Source of the DNA: Gammaproteobacteria bacterium 39-13
Lineage (GTDB): Bacteria; Pseudomonadota; Gammaproteobacteria; Berkiellales; Berkiellaceae
DNA length: 64,000 nt
Assembly (NCBI GenBank): GCA_001898235.1
Contig: MKTN01000004.1
Span: 104,655-168,654 of the forward strand
Direction of reading: 5' to 3'
Made by a program: the position numbers and the translations under genes. Shown here in pieces: positions 44,369 to 53,808 of this stretch. The notes under the pieces were generated by a model. That model saw only the letters and a list, made by a program, of their open reading frames with translations. It ran no database searches and had not been told where the DNA came from. Each line of letters starts with the position of its first letter. The stretch's first letter is position 1.

Positions 44369-45397
44369 ATGAAAATAAAAAATATCATCGTAATTGGCGC
44401 AACAGGTAATGTCGGTCGCAAGGTTGTTGAATTTATTTTACAACGACAATTAGCCAAGCCTGAACAGCTTCGATTAATGGCCTCAACTCAATCTATAGGA
44501 AAACAGATTTCTATTGCTGGTGTTGATTTTACCATTGAAGCCACTGATGAAACGTCTTTTGCCAAAAATGATCTTTGTATTTTCAATACAGAGAGCGAAA
44601 TTTCTGCTTATTATATCCCTAAAGCGATCGCGGCAGGAGCTTATGTTATTGATTCAAGCTCTCATTACCGATTACATCCAGATGTACCACTTATTATCCC
44701 ACCCGTAAACCAAGGTCTGATTAACATAGAACAAAGACTATACGCACATGCCAATTGTCTTGCATCTCCAATTGCCACTGCCTTGGCTCCTTTGCATCAA
44801 GCATTTAATGTATTCAAAGCCAATGCGGTTACTTACCAATCTACTTCAGGTGCAGGTAAAAAACCCATGGATGAATGCTGGCAAGAAACCAAAAGCTTGA
44901 TTGAGCAAAAATCTTACACCAGAACCTGTTTTCAAAGACAAATTGCCTTTAATGTTATTCCTCAGGTTGGTGGCATTCGCGATGATGGTTATACGTTCGA
45001 AGAATATAAAATTATACACGAAGTCAAAAAAGTATTGGGCAATGATATCCTCATGACCAGCACAGCTGTGCGCGTCCCTGTGATGATTGGGCATTCCATC
45101 GCGTTAACAGTTGAATTTAAAAAATCTTTTAGCTTAGACGAAATCAAAAATGTGTTAAAACAAGCACCATTTGTTCAATTAAGTGATAATCATTACTCGA
45201 CTCCTGTTGAGGTTGTTGGCTCAGATGATGTTTTTGTGGGCCGTATAAAACGTGATAATACTTGCGAAAATGGTCTGCATTTATGGTTATGCTCAGATAA
45301 TTTAAGGCGCGGCGCAGCAACTGATGCAGTTGAGATTGCTGAGAGACTACTCTTATGCCTTGATGAGCGTAGTAAAGAAAATTATAAGATTGCATAG
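44369..45397 (+). CDS. asd: Aspartate-semialdehyde dehydrogenase
   Basis: Makes aspartate semialdehyde from aspartyl phosphate with NADPH, feeding lysine, diaminopimelate, threonine and methionine synthesis. NIIVIGATGNVGRKVVEF is the nucleotide-binding loop, ANCLASP carries the catalytic C130, TSGAGKKPMDE the substrate loop, VRVPVMIGHSIALTVEF holds the base-region His, and DNLRRGAATDAVEIAE is the C-terminal signature. 342 residues is normal. It follows the HAD gene by 3 bases; repeat copy C follows its stop. Confidence 0.94.
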   Translation: MKIKNIIVIGATGNVGRKVVEFILQRQLAKPEQLRLMASTQSIGKQISIAGVDFTIEATDETSFAKNDLCIFNTESEISAYYIPKAIAAGAYVIDSSSHYRLHPDVPLIIPPVNQGLINIEQRLYAHANCLASPIATALAPLHQAFNVFKANAVTYQSTSGAGKKPMDECWQETKSLIEQKSYTRTCFQRQIAFNVIPQVGGIRDDGYTFEEYKIIHEVKKVLGNDILMTSTAVRVPVMIGHSIALTVEFKKSFSLDEIKNVLKQAPFVQLSDNHYSTPVEVVGSDDVFVGRIKRDNTCENGLHLWLCSDNLRRGAATDAVEIAERLLLCLDERSKENYKIA

Positions 45398-45404
45398 CTT
45401 GCCT

Positions 45405-45464
45405 CATTGCGAGGCACCTAGAGCTGAAGCAATCCATGTTATCTACAAAGCTCATGGATTGCTT
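45405..45464. repeat. Palindromic intergenic repeat, copy C
   Basis: CATTGCGAG (45405-45413) is the left end of copy A. Then AAGCAATCCATG (45427-45438) and CATGGATTGCTT (45453-45464) form a perfect 12-base inverted repeat. It begins 7 bases after the asd stop. A truncated half, GTCATTGCG, also occurs near 57004. Confidence 0.7.
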
Positions 45465-45598
45465 TGCGAATATTGAACGTAATTCTCACGGGTGTTTATC
45501 CCGCCGAAGCTCACCAAAGACTATGTAACTCTTCCTAAAAAAATGTAATACTCCTTAAAAAGCTCTGCCATTTGATCAATTAACAAGCCGGACAGCTC

Positions 45599-45907
45599 AT
45601 GAAAGAAAATGTTTTTGTCATGGTTTTAAGGTACTTAGTTAGTATTGATGTTATTGATAAGCACCGCCCTGCTCATCTTGAGTTTCTAGAATCTTATTAT
45701 AAAAAAGAGATTTTTATCGCTTCAGGTGCTCAAGTGCCAAGAACAGGCGGTATCATATTAGCTAAAGGCGTTAGCCGAGAACAATTACTCACTATTATTG
45801 AGCAAGATCCCTTTTATCAATACCGTTGCGCTGAATTCCAAGTGTTTGAATTCCTACCTAATAAATATTTAAACGTTTTTGGCAACATGCTGAAAGACAT
45901 TGCATGA
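45599..45907 (+). CDS. YciI-family protein
   Basis: A small ferredoxin-like-fold (dimeric alpha/beta-barrel) protein. The YciI core is evident: DVIDKHRPAHLEFLESYYKKEIFIASGAQ, with the conserved His-Asp-type pocket (HRPAH), and GGIILAKGVSREQLLTIIEQDPFYQ. 102 residues is normal. Enzymatic role unknown in most members. Its TGA overlaps the next gene's ATG (ATGA), so translation is coupled to the PlpD-like protein. Confidence 0.88.
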   Translation: MKENVFVMVLRYLVSIDVIDKHRPAHLEFLESYYKKEIFIASGAQVPRTGGIILAKGVSREQLLTIIEQDPFYQYRCAEFQVFEFLPNKYLNVFGNMLKDIA

Positions 45908-48081
45908 AAAAGCTCGTTATCATTTTAGTTTTAATTATAGCTAATACAAATGCTGTCTTTGCTGAAGAAAGACGTCCCAAAGTCGGCCTCGTTTTAAGTG
46001 GTGGTGGAGCTAGAGGTGCGGCTCATATAGGTGTCATTGAAGCGCTTGAAGAGCTCGACGTTCCCATTGATATTATCGTTGGTACAAGCATGGGCGCTGT
46101 TATAGGTGGACTTTATGCGGCTGGCGCCTCTATTGACGATATCAAATACAATTTTACCAAATTAAATTGGGAACACATTTTTAATATCCAAATTAATCGA
46201 GACTTCCTCTATTACCGCAGGAAGCAAGATGATGATATTTTCCTTCTTAAAAATTTTATTAGTTATTCTGATGGAAGCTTTCATCTACCATGGGGGATAG
46301 TAACAGGACAAAATTTATATCAATTTTTTAATTCTTATTTACTATCGCAAGAGCCCATCGATGATTTCACCCAATTAAAATACCCTTTTAAAGCAGTCTC
46401 CACAGATTTAGTTACCGGTAAGGCTGTTGTTTTAGATAAAGGCGATTTGGCGCTATCTATGCTTGCAAGCATGGCTGTGCCGGGTATCATCAATCCCGTC
46501 GATATGGGAGATTATCTGCTAGTAGACGGCGGGGTGAGTGCAAACTTACCTATCCAAATTGCGAGAGAGATGGGAGCAGATATTATCATTGCCGTTGATG
46601 TGAGCACCCCACTTTCAACTAAAAACCAAATTAATGATCTCGCAGATTCTCTAAATCAACTTACTAATATTTTGACACACAATAATATCGTTGTTAGTAA
46701 ATCATCGCTAACATCGCAAGATATTTTAATTGAACCCAAATTAGGCAACTTAGGTACCTCTGATTTTGATAAATTTAAAGAGGGGATCCGCCCAGGTATT
46801 GAAGCGACTTATCTTCATCGTGATCGTTTGCAGCAACTTTCTTCATCTTCTGCGGTTTATAACACCTGTTTGCTAAGTAAAACGCTCATTCGTGTTGACG
46901 ATATACAGATAAAAAAAGAACATTTTTTAAGGCCTGAAACTTATCATCATTATTTAGATTTTGATAAAACTTATATCACAACTGATGAGCTCACAAATCA
47001 TATAAGCTACCTTTATGGATTAGATATTTACGAACGTATTTATTATGGTATCGAATATGATAAAAATGAAAACGTATTAGTGGTCGAACCTCATCTTAAA
47101 TCAGAAAACCCGCTTTATGTGCAGGGTAGCTTATTCATAGATACAGACTTTCAAACCAATAACAGTTTTGGCCTTGCCATTGGATTTACCAATCCCCAAG
47201 TCAATTCCTTACTAGGAGAATGGCGAATTATTGGCAAAATTGGCCAAGGCACAGGTATCTTTGCCGAATTTTATCAACCTTTAGAAAGCTCTTTATCTTG
47301 GTTTATTAATCCCTACATTAATCTTCAACGTTTACCACGACCTATCTACTTTGACTATACCAATCTCGCTACAGTACTAGATAGCTCTGCTCAGGTAGGT
47401 GTTTTATTTGGTAGAAATTTTTCTAATGTTGCCAGGTTAAGTGCCTTTTGGTTGTTCGAGTACGATGGTTACGATGTGAAAGAAGGCACCCTTTTTCTTC
47501 CAGAAAATCACTCGCAAAACGGCGAAATGGGCCTCACATTCGAATGGGATACTGTAGATAATATATATTTTCCACATCACGGTTTAAGAGGCGAAGCCAA
47601 GTTCACCTCTAACGAAAAGGCTTTTGGCGGAAAGAGCCATTTTTCTCAATTTGCTTCTAGAGGCTTATGCGGATTTTCATCAGGAAAACATGCCTTAGCG
47701 TTAGCCGGAATTTATAACAAAACCCTAGATGGTGAACTGGAACTCAATTCGCAATTTTCTTTGGGGGGATTATTTGAACTCACAGGGTTAGCCAATAATG
47801 AACTCATGGGAAACAATGCAGGTTTGCTCACCGGTATTTATTTTTATGAGATTAAAAAACTATCACTGATCCCTAATCGCCCTTCACCTGTCTACGCAGG
47901 AGCTTCTTTAGAAAGAGGCAAAGTCTGGGGAGATACAAATTTAGGCGATAATAAATTTATTTCTAGTGGCAGTCTATTTTTAGGAATAGATTCGCTTATC
48001 GGCCCCATCTATCTTGCTTTTGGCATGACAGATAACGGCAGAAAAGCTGCCCATCTTGTCATTCGGCCTGCTTTTAGATAA
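45904..48081 (+). CDS. Type Vd (PlpD-like) patatin autotransporter
   Basis: A lipolytic autotransporter: patatin passenger joined to a POTRA and a 16-strand Omp85-type barrel. Signal peptide MKKLVIILVLIIANTNAVFA; passenger ~25-310 with LSGGGARGAAHIG oxyanion loop, GTSMG nucleophile Ser62, and YLLVDGGVSANLP with Asp208; a POTRA-like linker ~310-380; then a barrel to residue 725 with GLTFEWDTVDNIYFPHHGLRGEA, the Omp85 signature strand region. Size and order match PlpD of Pseudomonas and FplA of Fusobacterium. It would place a phospholipase on the cell surface or release it. ATGA overlap with yciI. Confidence 0.92.
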   Translation: MKKLVIILVLIIANTNAVFAEERRPKVGLVLSGGGARGAAHIGVIEALEELDVPIDIIVGTSMGAVIGGLYAAGASIDDIKYNFTKLNWEHIFNIQINRDFLYYRRKQDDDIFLLKNFISYSDGSFHLPWGIVTGQNLYQFFNSYLLSQEPIDDFTQLKYPFKAVSTDLVTGKAVVLDKGDLALSMLASMAVPGIINPVDMGDYLLVDGGVSANLPIQIAREMGADIIIAVDVSTPLSTKNQINDLADSLNQLTNILTHNNIVVSKSSLTSQDILIEPKLGNLGTSDFDKFKEGIRPGIEATYLHRDRLQQLSSSSAVYNTCLLSKTLIRVDDIQIKKEHFLRPETYHHYLDFDKTYITTDELTNHISYLYGLDIYERIYYGIEYDKNENVLVVEPHLKSENPLYVQGSLFIDTDFQTNNSFGLAIGFTNPQVNSLLGEWRIIGKIGQGTGIFAEFYQPLESSLSWFINPYINLQRLPRPIYFDYTNLATVLDSSAQVGVLFGRNFSNVARLSAFWLFEYDGYDVKEGTLFLPENHSQNGEMGLTFEWDTVDNIYFPHHGLRGEAKFTSNEKAFGGKSHFSQFASRGLCGFSSGKHALALAGIYNKTLDGELELNSQFSLGGLFELTGLANNELMGNNAGLLTGIYFYEIKKLSLIPNRPSPVYAGASLERGKVWGDTNLGDNKFISSGSLFLGIDSLIGPIYLAFGMTDNGRKAAHLVIRPAFR

Positions 48082-48214
48082 TTTATGCCCTATTTGGGTT
48101 TCACTGCCTTTCTTGGTTAAATAACTGAACGCATGTGCAGCTATCTCATAATTAACAAAATAGAAATTCATGTTTGGTCGATAACAAATTATCGCTGTGA
48201 ATAAGCAAAATACC

Positions 48215-48739
48215 ATGCCACCACTAAAAATATTACAGTATCCCGATAAAGGTCTAAAACGTGTTAGCATCCCTGTGGTTAATTTTGATGAATCAATTCA
48301 AAAAGTGATTGATGACATGTTTGAAACCCACTACGCTACACCTAACTGTGCAGCCCTTGCTGCAACACAATTAAATTTAGAGATCCCTTGGCGGATCACT
48401 GTCATTGATTATTCAGCGAATAAAGACCAACCTCTTTGCTTGGTCAATCCGCAAATTATTCATCGTGAAGGCGAACAAAATGAATATGAAGGGTGCATGT
48501 CCGTATTCCCTCAACATATTCATGAAAAAGTAAAAAGAGCCATGAAAATTACAGTTCAATATCAAGACAGATATGGCACACCTCATGAAATTGAAGCAGA
48601 AGGATATTTTGCTAAATGTATCCAACATGAAGTGGATCATCTAGATGGGCATGTATTTCTAGATCATCTTCACAAAATTAAAATTGATAGAATATTGCGT
48701 AAAATAAAAAAGGTTCAGCGCCAAGGGAAAAACAGCTGA
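48215..48739 (+). CDS. Divergent peptide deformylase
   Basis: Removes the N-formyl group from new proteins (metal enzyme). Start chosen at ATG 48215, since MPPLKILQYPDKGLKRVSIPV aligns with the family's start; a GTG at 48197 is the alternative. Motif II EGCMSVFPQ has metal ligand C94, and motif III QHEVDHLDG has H138, E139 and H142, all intact. Motif I, normally GxGLAAxQ, is NCAALAATQ here, losing two glycines. Such divergent secondary deformylases may differ in substrate; the housekeeping copy would be expected elsewhere in the genome. Convergent with the ankyrin gene. Confidence 0.85.
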   Translation: MPPLKILQYPDKGLKRVSIPVVNFDESIQKVIDDMFETHYATPNCAALAATQLNLEIPWRITVIDYSANKDQPLCLVNPQIIHREGEQNEYEGCMSVFPQHIHEKVKRAMKITVQYQDRYGTPHEIEAEGYFAKCIQHEVDHLDGHVFLDHLHKIKIDRILRKIKKVQRQGKNS

Positions 48740-48743
48740 TTTT

Positions 48744-50174
48744 CTAAGTTGATAAACCTTTCTTTTTTCCTTCAGCTTGAGCTTGCTCTCGCGATTGCAG
48801 ATGAATATTTTTTATTTCTGCTATATCTTTATCTTTTAATTCTACTCCAAACACTACTCTTTTAGTAAGAATTTTAGCTATTTCTAAGGGGTAACCATAA
48901 CCTTCTGCAACTTTTTGTGCATAAAGATCTATCTGTATTGAATACCGTACTTTTTCGTCTTCGATATTTTTAAGTTCTTTTTCTTCCTCATCAGATAATT
49001 TAATATGCTGCAGGATTGCTCCTATGCTCCCATATAGTTTTTCAGCATCAGGCACTTCTGCTTTCATGTCATATTGTAAATTATCTTTTTCTTTTAAAAT
49101 TTGTTTTTGAGTTTGCTCTCTTTGTTCAGCGACATTGCGCGAAAGCTGCATTGCCAGTTCTAAATCATTGTTTTGCAATAAGAGTCCAAGCAATGCATTT
49201 TTACCGTTATTCTTTTCTTTCTTAAAAATTAAGTTTTTCCTTTCCTCATCAACAACATTATGCTTTTTTTCATTATTATTATTTCGCGAAAGAAGAAAAG
49301 GTAAAATTTGTTGCTTTCCAGATTTTAATTTCTCTTCTCTTAATTTTAGAAAGGAATCTTCATCATTATTAAAATGTGCAACAATGGCACGAAACTCTGG
49401 TAATTTAGATGAATTTGCACTAGCAACTTGCACTTTTTGACCATCAACAACTACTTCTCTAACAGTAGGTTCAAAATCTTTTTTGCTGATGGATAAATAA
49501 TCAATTGGTTTTCTGCCATTTTTAGCAACAGCATCGATATTTGCCCCTGACTGGACTAATTTCTCAACCATATCTGGTAATCCCATAATAACTGCCCAGT
49601 GAAGCGGGGTCAGACCGTGTTCATCAGGTTGATCAAGGATCATCATCTCTGTCGCTAGTAATGCATTAAAAACTTCTTTATTACCTTTTTGAATAGCAAG
49701 TATTAAAGGAGTCCCGGTAAAAGTTCCTTTAGTCACCTCGTTCAATAGTTCTACTTTTCCATTTTTTTTCATTATTTCAATAAGGGCAAGAGCTGCATGT
49801 GTATTATCAAACCCAATGGCTGTTCCAAGAGGGAGTTGTTTAAAAAAACCGTCTTTTGCAGGTTCTCCTTCTATCGCTACATTTTGTTCTATTAAAAAAT
49901 TAATTATTTCATTGGTATCATTTTGTGAAATACGAAACTCTAAGTCTTCTCCTTTATAATAAGGAGGAGCCATGAAAAAAAATCCCGGAGGGCCTGGATT
50001 GGTTTCAACGCAGAAAAATTGAATGGCGTTACCTAGTATTCCATTGCCAGTTCTGTACTTGTAATGGGGGTTATCTTTAATTTGCTTAGAGAAGGATTTT
50101 AATACTTGTAGATCCCCTTTTTTTAGTGCGTTTTTAATCTCTACTTCCGCTTCTTTTGGCATATTAGATAGCAT
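48744..50174 (-). CDS. Ankyrin-repeat protein, effector candidate
   Basis: A 476-residue cytosolic-type protein. At least one clear ankyrin repeat, GLTPLHWAVIMGLPDMVEKLVQSGANIDAVAKNG (TPLHWA ... GANID), with degenerate repeats before it (FTGTPLILAIQKGNKEVFNALL, PLGTAIGFDNTHAALALIE). The C-terminal half is helical and charged, with coiled-coil-like stretches. No signal peptide. GGGGTGA lies 5 bases before the ATG. Ankyrin proteins of this design are frequent type IV secreted effectors in Legionella and Coxiella, but export here is inference. Confidence 0.82.
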   Translation of the reverse strand: MLSNMPKEAEVEIKNALKKGDLQVLKSFSKQIKDNPHYKYRTGNGILGNAIQFFCVETNPGPPGFFFMAPPYYKGEDLEFRISQNDTNEIINFLIEQNVAIEGEPAKDGFFKQLPLGTAIGFDNTHAALALIEIMKKNGKVELLNEVTKGTFTGTPLILAIQKGNKEVFNALLATEMMILDQPDEHGLTPLHWAVIMGLPDMVEKLVQSGANIDAVAKNGRKPIDYLSISKKDFEPTVREVVVDGQKVQVASANSSKLPEFRAIVAHFNNDEDSFLKLREEKLKSGKQQILPFLLSRNNNNEKKHNVVDEERKNLIFKKEKNNGKNALLGLLLQNNDLELAMQLSRNVAEQREQTQKQILKEKDNLQYDMKAEVPDAEKLYGSIGAILQHIKLSDEEEKELKNIEDEKVRYSIQIDLYAQKVAEGYGYPLEIAKILTKRVVFGVELKDKDIAEIKNIHLQSREQAQAEGKKKGLST

Positions 50175-50327
50175 AAGGTCACCCCTTTGGAAAAAAGATA
50201 TGTATCTAATATATCACGATTTAAAAACAATCAGAAAACATCCTTAGAGTAATAAATAATTTGTCATATTAAACTAGAACTATTTCTGCTATTAATTATT
50301 AATGCATGCCTATCAAGTGGACAAGCT

Positions 50328-51899
50328 GTGAATTTTAACCGTGCCTGCATTATTTCTATTTCAATTCTTCTTGTCATCGCAGGCATGACTGTCCCACTTT
50401 CGTTCGCCTTATATTTATCATGGATCCAAGCAAAGGATTATGAACGTGATAAACTTTTCACAAATGCTAAAAGAGCTATTCAACGTTCACGTGTTTGTAT
50501 AGACGAAGTCTATCAAGCATTAGATTCACTGGAAGATCTGCAATCTACCTCATGCACACCGGCACTTATGCAAAAAATGCAAGATGTCGCTTTCAACAAA
50601 CGATGCATTAATGAAATTGAATACCTTGAAAATGGGACAGTGAAGTGTAGTTCAGAGGGGAGCGTGAGTGGTAATGTAAAATTCCCCTCAGGCGATTTTG
50701 TGATGCCAAATGAAGCTATTCTTTCTTTTGATACCTCGGCTTTTGTGAAGCGAGGGGGTCAATTTTTATCCTTTGAGAGAAATAATTTTGCCATCTCAGT
50801 TGATACCGATCCCTTATCAGATGTTATTGTGGAACCTTATGTAAAAATTGCTATTATCACACAAGATGGCCAAGTTATTAGCACATTAAATTATTCTCAC
50901 CCAGATATGGGGTTAATCAATGCTGCATTAAAAAATCCCAATTTAAAGCAAACCGACAACAGTTTGGTTGCGATTTATAGAACTCCGGCACTTACTTATA
51001 TCGTTTCTGAATCGATAAGTTATGCCTTTGTTCAATGGCGAAAAAATCTTGTTTTATTCGTTCCCTTTGGTCTTATTATGTCTTTCATCGCATGTAGCGC
51101 TGTTATCTGGGGTTTAAGACGCAGATTATCCAATCTAGGGGAGCTAAAGCTCGCGATCATAAACCGAGAATTTGTTCTTTATTACCAACCTATTATTGAA
51201 TTTAAAACTGGTCTCTGCAAAGGCGCAGAGGCATTGATTCGATGGCAAAAGCAAGATGGTACCATAGTAAGACCTGACTTGTTTATTCCTTTAGCAGAAG
51301 AGAATGGGCTTATTCAGGCTATTACAGATCAAGTCATCGAATCTATTGTCACTGATTTAAAAGCAACGCTCCAAGCAAATCGAGATTTACATATTGCAAT
51401 CAACATTGCTGTTGTCGATTTTAATACAAAGCGAATTTTTAAAAAATTGGACTCTACCATTTCAGAAAGTGGTATTGAACCACAACAAATATGGCTCGAA
51501 ATTACAGAGCGCGGTTTTATGGATATCAATTCTACGCGCGATAGTCTCAATCGTGCACGTGAATTAGGATACCCTATCGTTATCGATGATTTTGGAACAG
51601 GCTATTCTAGCTTATCCTATTTAAAAGAGCTTCCAATTGATGTTCTTAAAATTGATAAATCATTCACAAGCTCTGTAGACACTGATTCTGTTACAAATCA
51701 TGTTACAAAGCATATTATTGATATTGCCAAAGAATTGAAACTGAAAATTATCGCAGAAGGTGTAGAAACTAAAGGTCAAGCTGACTATTTAAAATCGCAT
51801 GAAGTAGATTTTGCACAAGGATGGTTATACGCTAAAGCAATGCCGCTTCATGAATTTTTATCCTTCTTTCAAAATAATGCCTCTAAGAATAAGGATTAG
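50328..51899 (+). CDS. Membrane CSS-motif EAL c-di-GMP phosphodiesterase
   Basis: A membrane enzyme that hydrolyses c-di-GMP under periplasmic redox control. N-terminal helix (CIISISILLVIAGMTVPLSF), then a periplasmic domain of ~200 residues with the CSS motif (VKCSSEG) whose cysteines are substrates of DsbA, a second helix near 250, and a cytosolic EAL domain ~280-520: GAEALIRW for the EAL motif, NIAVVDFN, IDDFGTGYSSLSYLKEL and IAEGVET, all key residues present. Start GTG. The gene for a LivK-like binding protein begins 2 bases after its stop. Confidence 0.92.
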   Translation: MNFNRACIISISILLVIAGMTVPLSFALYLSWIQAKDYERDKLFTNAKRAIQRSRVCIDEVYQALDSLEDLQSTSCTPALMQKMQDVAFNKRCINEIEYLENGTVKCSSEGSVSGNVKFPSGDFVMPNEAILSFDTSAFVKRGGQFLSFERNNFAISVDTDPLSDVIVEPYVKIAIITQDGQVISTLNYSHPDMGLINAALKNPNLKQTDNSLVAIYRTPALTYIVSESISYAFVQWRKNLVLFVPFGLIMSFIACSAVIWGLRRRLSNLGELKLAIINREFVLYYQPIIEFKTGLCKGAEALIRWQKQDGTIVRPDLFIPLAEENGLIQAITDQVIESIVTDLKATLQANRDLHIAINIAVVDFNTKRIFKKLDSTISESGIEPQQIWLEITERGFMDINSTRDSLNRARELGYPIVIDDFGTGYSSLSYLKELPIDVLKIDKSFTSSVDTDSVTNHVTKHIIDIAKELKLKIIAEGVETKGQADYLKSHEVDFAQGWLYAKAMPLHEFLSFFQNNASKNKD

Positions 51900-51901
51900 A
51901 G

Positions 51902-53008
51902 ATGTATAAATTTATTAAAACATTATTTCTTGTTCTTTTTAGCGGATTATTCTGTCATTTATCAACAGCCGAGACGATTAAAATTGGGCTTGCCGGCCCT
52001 TTTTCTGGTCCTTATGTCGCCGCAGGAGATCAACAATGGATAGGTGCAATGCTAGCCGTTGATGATATTAATGAAAAAGGTGGGATCAATGGTAATAAAT
52101 TAATGCTTGTCAATGCGGATGATGCATGTAATCCTAAAAAAGCTGAAAAGATAGCAAGAAAGTTTGTCAACTCTAAAGAAGTTATAGCAGTGATTGGTCA
52201 TAATTGTTCCTCCACCACCTTGGCTGCCTCTAAGATTTATGGTGAGGCGAATATGTTAATGATCACGCCAGCCTCTACTAATCCAGACATTACTGAGCAT
52301 CAATATCATTCCATTTTTAGAACTTGCGGCAGAGATGATTCTCAAGCTGAACTTGCCGCCAATTTTATCACAAACAAGCTCAACGCAAAAAATATTATCA
52401 TTGTGAGCGATGGCAGTGTTTACGGTAATGGTTTATCTAATAGTACCAAAAAGGCCTTTGAAAAAATCGGCACTAATGTCACTCTATTTCAAGGAAATTC
52501 AAGTGAGAATAACTATCCGGAATTGGCAGAAAAAATATCGAAACTCAATCCTGATGTTATTTATTTCGGTGGATTACAGACTGACGCAGGTAATTTTTTA
52601 AAACTTTTACGAGAGCGTGGAAATAAAGCTATTTTTGTCGGTGGCGATGGGATTGCTTCTCCTGATTTTGTGCGGGCAGCAGGTGGTCCTAATATGGTAC
52701 AGGATGTTTACATGACTTTCTTTAGGGATCCTTCATCTATTCCTGAAGCAAAAAAAGCAATCAAGAAATTTGAAGAAAAACGAGCAATACCGACAGGATA
52801 TACTTTAAATGCATATGCAGCGGTACAAGCTCTTGCTGAAGCCATTAAAAATACTTCACCAAACTATTCAAAGATGAGTGATTGGTTGCATCAAAATAAA
52901 GTTGATTCTATTATCGGTACACTTGAATGGAACGAAAAAGGAGATCTCAAAGAAGCTCCTTTTATTATTTACAAGTGGAATGATGAGGGAAATTATGAAC
53001 CTTATTAA
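51902..53008 (+). CDS. LivK-like branched-chain amino acid binding protein, orphan
   Basis: Periplasmic solute-binding protein of the leucine/isoleucine/valine group. Signal peptide ends STA-ET; the mature protein begins IKIGLAGPFSGPYVAAGDQQ, with GHNCSSTTLAASKIY and the hinge-side DGIASPDFVRAAGG, all typical. 368 residues is normal. No livHMGF permease or ATPase genes nearby. It is translated together with the CSS-EAL enzyme (2-base gap), suggesting a periplasmic ligand sensor feeding c-di-GMP turnover rather than simple transport (inference). It is also encoded before a convergent SDR gene only 16 bases away. Confidence 0.9.
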   Translation: MYKFIKTLFLVLFSGLFCHLSTAETIKIGLAGPFSGPYVAAGDQQWIGAMLAVDDINEKGGINGNKLMLVNADDACNPKKAEKIARKFVNSKEVIAVIGHNCSSTTLAASKIYGEANMLMITPASTNPDITEHQYHSIFRTCGRDDSQAELAANFITNKLNAKNIIIVSDGSVYGNGLSNSTKKAFEKIGTNVTLFQGNSSENNYPELAEKISKLNPDVIYFGGLQTDAGNFLKLLRERGNKAIFVGGDGIASPDFVRAAGGPNMVQDVYMTFFRDPSSIPEAKKAIKKFEEKRAIPTGYTLNAYAAVQALAEAIKNTSPNYSKMSDWLHQNKVDSIIGTLEWNEKGDLKEAPFIIYKWNDEGNYEPY

Positions 53009-53024
53009 GTAAAATAAATCCTTA

Positions 53025-53729
53025 CTACCATTCTATAACAGCCCTATCATGAATAAACTTTCCTGTTAAGTTAGAAGGTGCTTCAGTTGCTAGCCAAACA
53101 ATGCTGTCAGCGCCCTGTTCAACTGAGCGCGGTGCAATCTTACCTCCCATATCTGTACGCACCCATCCTGGACATACTGCATTAACTGCGATCTGATACT
53201 CTTTTAGTGCTGCAGCAAACTGACAGGTTACTGCATTCAATGCCGCTTTAGAGATACTATAAGCAGGCGCCCAATGCCCCATGTTAGATAAAGCTCCTGC
53301 ACCGCTAGAAACATTTATTACTCGTGCAAATGGGCTCTTTAATAGAAGTTCTAAAAAAGCCTGCATAACGAATAAGGGACCTAAAGTATTAGTTTGAATG
53401 GAGGTTAGTATCTCTTGTGAAGAAGTCTCCTGTATAGGTTGCTCAGCAGCAATTAATATTCCTGCATTATTGACAAGTACATCAAGGTGAGAAATTTTAG
53501 ATTGAATATATTTTGCCGCTTTTTTAACACTTTCTTCATTATTGACATCTAGCATCACGATTTCAGATTGCTGCTGAAGCTCTGGGAGTTCGGCCAATGC
53601 ACTTTTTGCTTTTTCTATATCTCTAACGCCAAGAAAAATTTGAAATCCTTTTTTACTAAGCTCTTTTGCTACCTCTAAACCAATCCCACGATTAGCTCCT
53701 GTAATTAGTGCTGTATTTATATCACTCAT
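53025..53729 (-). CDS. Short-chain dehydrogenase/reductase
   Basis: Classical SDR, 234 residues. Cofactor-binding TALITGANRGIGLEVAKELSKKG (TGxxxGIG), NNAGIL, catalytic Ser in VINVSSGAGA, and YSISKAALNAV with the YxxxK pair; AVNAVCPGWVRTDMGG is the C-terminal motif. NADP preference is likely from GVRDIEKA. Substrate unknown (carbonyl compounds in relatives). GGAAGC lies just upstream of the ATG. Convergent with the LivK-like gene. Confidence 0.9.
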   Translation of the reverse strand: MSDINTALITGANRGIGLEVAKELSKKGFQIFLGVRDIEKAKSALAELPELQQQSEIVMLDVNNEESVKKAAKYIQSKISHLDVLVNNAGILIAAEQPIQETSSQEILTSIQTNTLGPLFVMQAFLELLLKSPFARVINVSSGAGALSNMGHWAPAYSISKAALNAVTCQFAAALKEYQIAVNAVCPGWVRTDMGGKIAPRSVEQGADSIVWLATEAPSNLTGKFIHDRAVIEW

Positions 53730-53808
53730 GATTTTGCTTCCATAAGGACGATGTTTATAGTTTCATTATACTCGAATCTTAAATAGGATTAAAAACAGGT
53801 AGCTAAGA

